From Acidobacteriota bacterium (GTDB taxonomy: Bacteria; Acidobacteriota; Blastocatellia; Pyrinomonadales; Pyrinomonadaceae), in contig JAFDVJ010000027.1 of NCBI GenBank assembly GCA_018269075.1, forward strand, positions 1 through 54,237: a stretch of 54,237 nucleotides of DNA. The letters run 5' to 3'. The notes beneath the pieces were generated by a model. The model saw only the letters and a program-made list of their open reading frames with translations, was not told the origin of the DNA and did not search any database. Below, piece by piece: positions 1 through 6,811 of the stretch. How positions within the stretch are numbered: the first letter of the stretch is position 1; every line of letters starts with the position of its first letter. The translations under genes and the position numbers were made by a program.

Positions 1-4
1 GGCG

Positions 5-147
5 GCGGACTGGAGCGCAACCGTCCCGGTTGCCATGAGCGCGAGAGCGCGAACGAACGTTTCATTTTCTGCGATATTCTGAGCCGGTGAACCGTTTGAC
101 CCCGCTGGCGCGGCGCTGGCAACCGGGACGGTTGCGCTCCAGTCCGC
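5..147. repeat. Perfect 30-bp inverted repeat with 83-bp loop
   Basis: The 30-base arm at 5-34 is the exact reverse complement of 118-147. The loop is 83 bases and shows no gene. It is a dispersed-repeat or hairpin type of element in the gene-free left end. No transposase is nearby. Confidence 0.75.
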
Positions 148-539
148 GGCCGCGTCTTGAGCCGACCGGACTCCGGCGCAACGGTCGTTCGATGCATTAA
201 GCACCGGGCCGGATCTTTCCCGGTCTGAGCCCCAAGAGATCGGGCTTTCAATTTTCTAAATACCTCGAAATTTTTGGCTGCCTGCTTAGTATCGACACAT
301 CTTTGAGAACTTTATTTTTGAGAACTATATTTTCTGCGGCTTCGCCGCCCGATGTGCGGACGGGCTGTGCTCGTCCGGCGCGCAGCCTTGATTTTCGGCG
401 AAAGGCTGCGCCTTGAGCCGCGCCGCGCGAGGCCGAGCCTCGCCCTTTTAACGAAAGCCGTCCCGGCGAGGCGGAGCCGTCGCCGCACATCGGGCGGCCG
501 CAGCCGCAGAAAAACAAGCCTTTTTGACTTGCCTCGATA
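148..539. other. Gene-free left end with a second imperfect inverted repeat
   Basis: No convincing coding region lies here. A second, imperfect inverted repeat pairs 330-359 with 483-514; both arms are GC-rich and carry a GCCGCAGAAAA-type end. Short open frames in this stretch have biased, arginine-rich translations typical of GC-rich noncoding DNA. Confidence 0.5.
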
Positions 540-2231
540 CTAATGTTGTAGCCGGAAGAAAGCGGATACTTTTCGGCCCGAACCAATCCGAAATCCGAAA
601 TCCGCAATCCGAAATCGCCTCAGTTCCAATGCTTTAAGGCCGGCCAGATTTCCGCGAGCGGCTTTTTCGTCCGGCGGCAGACGAGGATGCGGTATTTTTC
701 GTAGCTGTCGGAATAGGGATGCGCGACCTCGGTTTTTTCTTCGACCGATTCGCAGTTTTTTTTCGGCGTCCTCTTTGCTCGCGCCGAGGACGATGAGGAT
801 TTCGCCCGTGTAATCGCGCGAGCCCCAGAGAAAATAGCTCTGGTGCGGGCTGATCGCTTTCGGCAGGCCGTAGCGCGGGCCGAAAAAGTCGATCGCGCCG
901 GCCTCGCCGTAGTTCGAGGCGTAGATGCCGGCCTTCGCGCGTTCGTCCGGCGGCAGCGCATCGTAGACGTCGGCGACTTTCGCGACCATTTCCGGCCAGC
1001 CGAACTGGTCGCCGAAGATCTGCTGGAGCGGGCTGTCGTGGGCGACCTCGGATTTCGGCGGCTTGAAGCCGATCGCTTCCTGATATTTGATCAGCGTTTC
1101 GACCGGCAAAACCGGCACGACGACCGGCGCGACGAGCGCGGCGAGCACAGCGATCGGCACCGGCAGCACGTATTTGACGAACCGCAGACGACGCGCTTTT
1201 TCGAACAGATCTTCGAAGAAGACCGCGCCGCCCGCCAGCAGCATCGGATAGACCGGCACCAGATAGTAATCCTTCGCCTTGAGAAAGATCATCAGCGCGA
1301 GCAGGACGAGATAGGCGACGCCGAGAAACCGGAAGCGCCGCCCGCGCCGGTCGCCGAGAAAATACCAGAGGCCGGCGAGCCAGACCGGCAGCGTCACCGG
1401 CAGCAGCGCCATAATCTGCGAAACGACGAACTGCCACGGCGACAGCACGACGTTTTTACCGGTCTTCTGGACGTTTTGCAGCAGCTCGAGCGTCGCGAAA
1501 TCGTGTTGGAACTGCCAGACGACGTTCGGCAGAAAGATCACAAAGGCGAGCGCGCCGCCCATCCAGAAGTATTTATCGAGAAACGCTTTCCGGGCTTTCG
1601 TCGCGAGCAGGCCGGCGACCAGCGCGAAGCCGAAAAAGACCATCGAATGCTTGTTCATCAGCCCGAGACCGGCGAACAGGCCGAAGAAAAGCCAATTAAG
1701 TGAGGGATTTCGGATTTCGGATTTCGGATTTCGGATTTCGGCGGTTTCGTCGACGGATGGAGTCTCTTTGACGGCGCGGACGGCGAAATAGACGCAGAGC
1801 GTCCAGAAGACCGGTTCGAGCGGGTTCATCGACAGCAAATTGTCGATCGCCAGATAGACCGGCGCGCCGAGGACGCAGAGGCAGGCGAGCAGCGCGGCGA
1901 ACGTTTTTCCGCCGAATTCGCGGACGAGCAGCGCCGTCAGGAAGACTTTCAGCGCGCCGGCGACGGCCGGGAAGAAACGGATCGCGAACAGCGAATCGCC
2001 GAGCAGCAGGCGGCTCGTCTTCGCGACCAGCGCGACCAGCGGCGCGTGATCGGGATAACCCCACGCGAGATGCTCGCCGCAGGCCAGAAAATAAAGCTCG
2101 TCGCGAAAATAGCCGTAATTCGAGTTGAACGCGAAATGCAGCAGCAGCTTGACGACGGCGAAGCCCGCGCCGATCGCGAGCGGGCCGAGCCATTTGGCCG
2201 AGGGCGAGGCGGTCTTGTCTGGATCGTTCAT
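540..2231 (-). CDS. Glycosyltransferase family 39 (ArnT/PMT-like) membrane protein, C-terminus frameshifted
   Basis: Likely an integral-membrane GT-C glycosyltransferase that moves a sugar from a lipid carrier to an envelope acceptor. The N-terminus has the family's acidic loop (FRDELYF), then a series of hydrophobic helices over about 400 residues. The ATG at 2231 is preferred; a TTG at 2252 is possible. Neither has a good ribosome site. The last 70 codons read as repeat-like nonsense. A one-base change in a run of eight A on the coding strand (756-763) restores an ending with KPLAEIWPALKHWN, which closes at 620 and looks like the true C-terminus. Five GGATTTC heptamers (1705-1739) sit in frame and encode an extra EIRNPKSEIRNP segment between two membrane helices. 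It follows the TyrA-like gene by about 30 bp and probably shares its transcript. Acceptor unknown. Confidence 0.8.
   Translation of the reverse strand: MNDPDKTASPSAKWLGPLAIGAGFAVVKLLLHFAFNSNYGYFRDELYFLACGEHLAWGYPDHAPLVALVAKTSRLLLGDSLFAIRFFPAVAGALKVFLTALLVREFGGKTFAALLACLCVLGAPVYLAIDNLLSMNPLEPVFWTLCVYFAVRAVKETPSVDETAEIRNPKSEIRNPSLNWLFFGLFAGLGLMNKHSMVFFGFALVAGLLATKARKAFLDKYFWMGGALAFVIFLPNVVWQFQHDFATLELLQNVQKTGKNVVLSPWQFVVSQIMALLPVTLPVWLAGLWYFLGDRRGRRFRFLGVAYLVLLALMIFLKAKDYYLVPVYPMLLAGGAVFFEDLFEKARRLRFVKYVLPVPIAVLAALVAPVVVPVLPVETLIKYQEAIGFKPPKSEVAHDSPLQQIFGDQFGWPEMVAKVADVYDALPPDERAKAGIYASNYGEAGAIDFFGPRYGLPKAISPHQSYFLWGSRDYTGEILIVLGASKEDAEKKLRIGRRKNRGRASLFRQLRKIPHPRLPPDEKAARGNLAGLKALELRRFRIADFGFRIGSGRKVSAFFRLQH
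584..616. repeat. GGATTTC-type heptamer array
   Basis: Four to five copies of a 7-bp unit (AATCCGA on this strand), one degenerate. It lies just past the position where the glycosyltransferase frame should end (620) and is read by the frameshifted tail of that gene. Confidence 0.75.
1705..1739. repeat. Five GGATTTC heptamers inside a coding sequence
   Basis: Five exact tandem copies of GGATTTC, 35 bp in all. Together with neighbouring bases it keeps the reading frame of the surrounding glycosyltransferase gene and adds a polar EIRNPKS-type repeat. The same unit occurs between genes at 2995, 12549, 44974, 51162 and 51264. Confidence 0.9.
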
Positions 2232-2262
2232 ATTTTTTCGGGGCGCCGGCAAAACCGGCCGT

Positions 2263-2994
2263 TTAATCTTGCTCGACGCGGCGTTCGAGCTCGACGAGCT
2301 TTTCGATGAAAGCCCGGCGCTTGACGGCGGCGAACGGGTTGCCCTGCTGGATCGTCTGGAAAAGCTCCCACGAATCCTCGCTGACGAGCCGCGCGGCGCG
2401 CATCAGCTCCTCGTAGGAAACGGTCGCGAGCTCGGAATCCGAGACGTGCAGCTCGTCGAGGGCGCGCGCGACGAAATGCGTCAGCGCCTGGACGTGGGCC
2501 ATCTCGCGGTCGTGTTCCTCGGGCGTTTTCTCGAAGACGCGCAATTTCAGCGTCTCGCTCAGAAACTCTTTGATCGCGGCGGTTTTCGCGGAGCGCAGCG
2601 GGCAGAGCGCGACGCGCATCCCGGCGATGCCTTCGCGGCCGCTCTGCGGGCCGAACAAAGGGTGCGTGCCGACGATCTCGACCGTCGCGGGCAGATGCCG
2701 GCGCATCAGTTCGAGCGGTTCGAGCTTGACCGAGCAGACGTCGAGACAGAGCGCGCCGGCGGGAAGATGCGGCGCGGCGCGTTTGAGAACCGTTTCGAGA
2801 CTGCGGAGCGGGACGGCGAAAACGACGATTCTCCGGGCGGCCGTCGTCTCGAAATCGCCCCATTCGACGCCGATCCGCGCGGCCTCGTCGCGCCGGTCGC
2901 CGGCGTCCGTGACCGTCACGCGAAAAAACGGCGCGAGGTGCCGCGCCATAAACTGTCCGAACTGGCCGAAGCCGATGATGCCCAATTCATTCAT
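2263..2994 (-). CDS. Prephenate/arogenate dehydrogenase-like protein
   Basis: Probably the NAD(P)-dependent dehydrogenase of tyrosine synthesis that converts prephenate or arogenate; cytoplasmic. It opens with a Rossmann nucleotide-binding motif (GIIGFGQFGQF, residues 5-15). It carries the family's GTHPLFGPQSG segment near residue 115 and a helical C-terminal domain. At 243 residues it is a single-domain enzyme with no chorismate mutase or ACT domain. Its ATG (2994) overlaps the stop of the upstream patatin gene by four bases (ATGA), a sign of coupled translation. Similar short proteins are annotated as TyrA or as arogenate dehydrogenase; substrate and cofactor choice cannot be told here. Confidence 0.85.
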   Translation of the reverse strand: MNELGIIGFGQFGQFMARHLAPFFRVTVTDAGDRRDEAARIGVEWGDFETTAARRIVVFAVPLRSLETVLKRAAPHLPAGALCLDVCSVKLEPLELMRRHLPATVEIVGTHPLFGPQSGREGIAGMRVALCPLRSAKTAAIKEFLSETLKLRVFEKTPEEHDREMAHVQALTHFVARALDELHVSDSELATVSYEELMRAARLVSEDSWELFQTIQQGNPFAAVKRRAFIEKLVELERRVEQD

Positions 2995-3812
2995 ATTTCG
3001 GATTTCGGATTTCGGATTTCGGATTGCTGATCCGGGGCGTAGATCAGGCTTTTTATTTCGTCGATTTTTTCAAGCGCGGCGGCTTCGCCGAGCGCGACGA
3101 ATTCGTCCATTTTGCCGATCTCGTCGGGCCTGAGATGCGCGATCTGCGGGACGATGACGACGTCGGCGCGGTAGTGCTGGCTCTTGCCGGCTGTGCGCAA
3201 AAGGACCATCGCCGATTGAAAGAGAACGCCGAGAAACGTCGCCGGCGAGTTCCAGTAGGTCGCGCCGCAGGCGTTGACGTCGACCGCGATGACGACCTCG
3301 GCGCCCATTTTCTTGACGGTTCTGGTCGGGACGAGTGACGTCACGCCGCCGTCGATCAGGTTTTTGCCGTCGTGCTCGACCGGCACGAAGACGCCCGGAA
3401 TCGCGCAGCTCGCGCGGATCGCCGTCGAGAGATCGCCGCGGCCTTTAAAGACGACTTCCTCGCCGGTTTCGAGCGCGCAGGCGACGGCCGCGAACGGCGT
3501 CGGCAGATCTTCGATCTTCTGAAACGGCAGGCTTTTCTTCAAAAGCTCGCCGAGCGGCGCGTTCGAGAGCAGGCCCTTGACCGAATACGGAATCCCGGAA
3601 ACCCTGAACCAGCTGATCTTGCGGCCGATCTCGGCGATCTGTTCGACCGTCATCCCGGCCGCGTACGCCGCGCCGACGATCGAGCCGGCGCTCGTCCCGG
3701 CGATGAAATCGATCGGGATGCCGTGTTCGGCGAAGACTTTCAGGACGCCGAGATGCGCGAACCCGCGCGCCGCGCCGCCGGAAAGTGCCAGACCTACTTT
3801 TTTTCTAGTCAT
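2991..3812 (-). CDS. Patatin-like phospholipase (RssA-type)
   Basis: A predicted serine lipid acyl hydrolase using a Ser-Asp dyad. Seen directly: the oxyanion glycine motif SGGAARGFAHLG (residues 11-22), the nucleophile elbow GTSAG with Ser41, and the Asp of DGG at Asp154. There is no signal peptide, so it acts in the cytoplasm or at the inner face of the membrane. The last ten residues (SEIRNPKSEI) are encoded by GGATTTC heptamers, so the repeat has become the C-terminus. The stop overlaps the ATG of the next gene. The start at 3812 lies 45 bp from the divergent peptidase gene. Natural substrate unknown. Confidence 0.88.
   Translation of the reverse strand: MTRKKVGLALSGGAARGFAHLGVLKVFAEHGIPIDFIAGTSAGSIVGAAYAAGMTVEQIAEIGRKISWFRVSGIPYSVKGLLSNAPLGELLKKSLPFQKIEDLPTPFAAVACALETGEEVVFKGRGDLSTAIRASCAIPGVFVPVEHDGKNLIDGGVTSLVPTRTVKKMGAEVVIAVDVNACGATYWNSPATFLGVLFQSAMVLLRTAGKSQHYRADVVIVPQIAHLRPDEIGKMDEFVALGEAAALEKIDEIKSLIYAPDQQSEIRNPKSEI
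2995..3025. repeat. GGATTTC heptamer array at a stop/start overlap
   Basis: Four tandem 7-bp units form the coding end of the patatin gene and abut the start codon of the dehydrogenase gene. Changing the number of units would shift the patatin stop and could uncouple the two genes. Confidence 0.85.
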
Positions 3813-3857
3813 AAATTGATTTTAACCATTGTTTGTGAAAAACTTAAACGCGAAAAA

Positions 3858-5234
3858 ATGACTCTGCACGAAGCTATGCCGTTCGAACGCCCGACCACCA
3901 GCGCCGACCTCGCCGCCGGCGAGATTTCCTGTCCCGTCTGCGCCCGCGAACCGCGCGAGGAGTTCGTCCCGCTGCTCGTGCTCGACGACGACGTCCAGAA
4001 GCTGATCCGCGCCAACGCGCCCGACACCGAGAGCTTCGAAGCGGTCTGCGCGCGCTGCGTGCGGCTGTTCGAGCGCGCCAAGGATCAGATCATTCAGGAC
4101 GCGGCGCTCCAGAAGGACGGCTCGCGCGTGCTCTCGACGCCGCTCCGGCTCGACGCCGACGAGCGCTTCACGGGGCGCGGCGTGACGATCGCCTTTCTCG
4201 ATTCGGGCTTTTACCCGCATCCCGACCTGACGACGCCCGAAAACCGGATTCTCGGCTACCGCAATATGCTCGCCGCCGACGGCGACCTGAAGACGCTTTT
4301 CCGGCCCGACGTCGCGAGCTGGCACGGGATGATGACGTCGGTCGTCGCGGCCGGCAACGGGAGTCTCTCGAACGGGTTCTACCGCGGCATCGCGCCCGGG
4401 GCGAACGTCGTCCTCGTCAAGCTCGCGCGGACCGGCCGGATCACCGAGCAGAACATCGAGGACGGCCTCGAATGGATTCTCGCGAACCGCACGAAATACC
4501 GGATCCGGATCGTCAACATCTCGGCCGGCGGCGATTTCGAGCAGAGCTATCTGCACGACAGCCTCTCGCAGATCGTCGAGGAATGCGCCAAACAGGGGCT
4601 GACGGTCGTCTGCGCGGTCGGCAACGCCGGCCATCTGCCGAACCATCCGGTCTTTCCGCCGGCGTCGGCGCCGTCGTGTATCGCGGTCGGCGGGCTCGAC
4701 GACAACAATTCGATCAACCGCGCGCGGCGCGGAATGTACCGCTCGTCCTACGGCCCGACGCTCGACGGTCTGCAGAAGCCCGAGCTGATCGCGCCGTCGA
4801 TCTGGGTGCCGGCGCCGATCCTGCCGAACACGCCGACGGCGAGCCAGGCCGAGCTGCTCAAACGGCTCGACCACGCGGCCGACGACGAGCTGCACGCGAT
4901 CATCTCGGAAAACCCGGGCGTCGACGCCGAGCTCGACGCGGCGTTCGACCGGCCCGTCCATTCGATCCGCCAGATCATCGCGCTCAAGATCCGCCGCGAA
5001 AACGTCATCACCGGCCATTACAAATACGTCGACGGCACCTCGTTCGCCGCGCCGATCGTCTCGTCGGTCGCCGCGCAGATGCTCGAAGCCAATCCCGCGC
5101 TGACGCCGCAGCAGGTCAAGCGAATTCTCATCTCGACCGCCGAACGCCTCCCGCATTTCGAAGTCGACCGCCAGGGCTGGGGCGTCATCGACCCGCGCCG
5201 CGCCGTCGAAATGGCGCTCGATTTCGTCGAATAA
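3858..5234 (+). CDS. Subtilisin-like serine peptidase (S8) with N-terminal CxxC pairs
   Basis: A 458-residue serine protease of the subtilase family. The catalytic triad is visible: Asp115 (FLDSG), His156 (WHGMM) and Ser395 (GTSFAAP), with the oxyanion Asn in CAVGNAG. The first 70 residues hold two cysteine pairs, C25PVC28 and C64ARC67, which look like a zinc-binding site. No signal peptide is evident, so it is probably cytoplasmic and lacks a classic cleaved pro-region. About 85 residues between the GGL segment and the Ser motif are inserted relative to short subtilisins. The ATG at 3858 is chosen because everything upstream in frame lies over the divergent patatin gene. No clear ribosome site. 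Confidence 0.9.
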   Translation: MTLHEAMPFERPTTSADLAAGEISCPVCAREPREEFVPLLVLDDDVQKLIRANAPDTESFEAVCARCVRLFERAKDQIIQDAALQKDGSRVLSTPLRLDADERFTGRGVTIAFLDSGFYPHPDLTTPENRILGYRNMLAADGDLKTLFRPDVASWHGMMTSVVAAGNGSLSNGFYRGIAPGANVVLVKLARTGRITEQNIEDGLEWILANRTKYRIRIVNISAGGDFEQSYLHDSLSQIVEECAKQGLTVVCAVGNAGHLPNHPVFPPASAPSCIAVGGLDDNNSINRARRGMYRSSYGPTLDGLQKPELIAPSIWVPAPILPNTPTASQAELLKRLDHAADDELHAIISENPGVDAELDAAFDRPVHSIRQIIALKIRRENVITGHYKYVDGTSFAAPIVSSVAAQMLEANPALTPQQVKRILISTAERLPHFEVDRQGWGVIDPRRAVEMALDFVE

Positions 5235-5272
5235 AACTATTTTTCGCGGATGAATTAAAAACTGTCAGGCGA

Positions 5273-5364
5273 AGTTTTGAGTTCCGCCTTTAGGCGGCCT
5301 GACGTTTCAAATGGAAAAAATTTCCGATGAGACGTCAGGCCGCCTAAAGGCGGAACTCAAAACT
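5273..5364. terminator. Perfect 33-bp inverted repeat between convergent genes
   Basis: The arm 5273-5305 is the exact reverse complement of 5332-5364, with a 26-base loop. Each arm also holds a small palindrome (CCGCCTTTAGGCGG). It sits between the 3' ends of two converging genes, so a shared hairpin that ends or protects both transcripts is likely. No clean U-tract follows, so a REP-type role is equally possible. Confidence 0.7.
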
Positions 5365-5373
5365 TTAAGCGGA

Positions 5374-6186
5374 CTAGTTGTTCGCGGGCGGCTTGCCGGT
5401 GCGGTCGGGCGTCGGCGATGTCGATTTCGGGCTTCCGGTCGGTGTCGGCGGTTTCGGGCTCGCGGTCGGGACGGTCGGCGTCGGGGTCGCCGACGGTTTC
5501 GGCGTCGGCGTGCTGAGCACGTTGATGTTGCCGAGATTGGCGTTGACGTTCGCGTTGGCGTTCGGGCTCGGACTCGGTTTCGGCGTCGGCGTCGGCGTCC
5601 GCGTGTTGGCGTTGATGTTGAAGTTTGAATTAACGTTGAAGTTGAGGTTCGAATTGGCGTTGTAGTTCGGCATCGACGGCACGTTGTAGTTGATGCCGCC
5701 GAGGTTGAGATTGTTGTTGAAATCCGGCGGGTTGGTGTTGACGTTCATCGTGTTCCGGTTCGAGGAATCGTCGTTGCGGAAGAGCACGAAGACGCCGAGG
5801 CCCATCGCGAGCACGGCGAGCGTCCCGAGGATCGTCAGGACGACGACCTTGCCGGTGTTCGATTTCTGCGGCGGCGGCTGGTAGGGCGGAATCACGCGCG
5901 AACGGACCTGCTGCTCCTTCTTCTGCTCGCTCATCGGGATCACGATCCGCGGCGCTTCGCTCTTTTCGAGATCGGGCTGCGGCTCGGGCTCGGGCAGGAT
6001 GTCCTTCGGCGGTTTGTAGCTGACCATCGTTTCTTCGCCCGGATCGTCCTCGGTCGGCTCGACGCTGCTGCTCGGCAGCGTCGAAAAATTCGGTTGGTTC
6101 TCATCGACGAGCGGCGTGCCGTCCTTGGTGCAGAAACGCAGGATCTCCTCGTCGTAACGGGTTTGGCAGGTAGGGCAGAATTTCAT
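5374..6186 (-). CDS. Zinc-ribbon membrane protein with Asn-rich and Thr-Pro-rich tail
   Basis: No enzyme is recognised. Residues 1-20 form a zinc ribbon (CPTCQTRYDEEILRFC). A linker rich in Pro, Glu and Asp runs to about 110. One membrane helix (VVVLTILGTLAVLAMGLGVF) follows at about 114-134. The rest is outside: an Asn-rich stretch (NYNANSNLNFNVNSNFNI) and then Thr-Pro-Lys/Ser repeats to the end. The layout predicts a cytoplasmic zinc ribbon joined to a disordered periplasmic tail. Similar architectures are common in Acidobacteriota, where function is unknown. Convergent with the peptidase gene. Confidence 0.8.
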   Translation of the reverse strand: MKFCPTCQTRYDEEILRFCTKDGTPLVDENQPNFSTLPSSSVEPTEDDPGEETMVSYKPPKDILPEPEPQPDLEKSEAPRIVIPMSEQKKEQQVRSRVIPPYQPPPQKSNTGKVVVLTILGTLAVLAMGLGVFVLFRNDDSSNRNTMNVNTNPPDFNNNLNLGGINYNVPSMPNYNANSNLNFNVNSNFNINANTRTPTPTPKPSPSPNANANVNANLGNINVLSTPTPKPSATPTPTVPTASPKPPTPTGSPKSTSPTPDRTGKPPANN

Positions 6187-6704
6187 AATTTTCGGTGTTC
6201 CAGATTTTCTCTTCTATCTATTCAGGGTCGCCTGACGCTCGATCGAAACGTCGGACCAAAATCTTATCATCAACAAAATCTTATCATTAAAACGGGTCGG
6301 CCGTCGTCGCCGGCCGGCTCCGGCCGGCGCGCAGGGAACAAATATTCATCGTTGCAGACGGCAGAAAGTCGGATTTCATCGTTAAAGTCGGGTGCTGTCG
6401 AAAAGCCGTTCTCTTACGAATTGTTTTAGCCGAAAGACGCGGTTTGGTCAAACCCGAAGGCCGGAAATTGCTCCGAAATCCCCGAATCCTTCGGGTCGCG
6501 GTGACGGCCGGCGGGGCGAAAGCGGTTTCCGGAGGGGCGGAAATCGATCGTTTGCGAGGCTGATTGGTAATACCCACACGGCATTTGTCGAAAAATTGGT
6601 AAATGAGTATTTTAAGAAGGAAAGGCTGATTGTTGTCGGAAACTAACGGTTTTATAAGAAATTTTTCGAAAAGTCGAAAAATCTGCGGTCAGAGATTTGC
6701 AATG
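6187..6704. other. Long regulatory gap upstream of the receptor gene
   Basis: No gene was accepted here. The gap holds a GC-rich hairpin (6315-6336, CGCCGGCC paired with GGCCGGCG), a degenerate copy of the uronate-type operator (ATTGGTAATACCCAC, 6563-6577) and an isolated half site (ATTGGT, 6595-6600). The functional-looking operator and promoter lie at its right edge. Confidence 0.45.
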
Positions 6705-6725
6705 ATTGGTAAAACCAATTACTAT
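6697..6725 (+). promoter_or_regulatory. Receptor promoter with a uronate-type operator filling the spacer
   Basis: A -35 box TTGCAA (6697-6702) and a -10 box TACTAT (6720-6725) are 17 bp apart. The palindrome ATTGGTAAAACCAAT (6705-6719) fills nearly the whole spacer, so a bound repressor would block RNA polymerase. The half sites match the TGGT-n3-ACCA pattern known for FadR-subfamily GntR regulators and resemble the ExuR/UxuR site of enterobacteria (TTGGTATACCAA). The start would be near 6732, leaving an 80-base leader. Confidence 0.75.
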
Positions 6726-6811
6726 GTTTTGTAAACAAAATCGAAAACCGGACTTCGGCTCGGATTCAACGAAAATATTCAAACAAGTAACAAGAGAGGA
6801 ATTAGGAAGCG

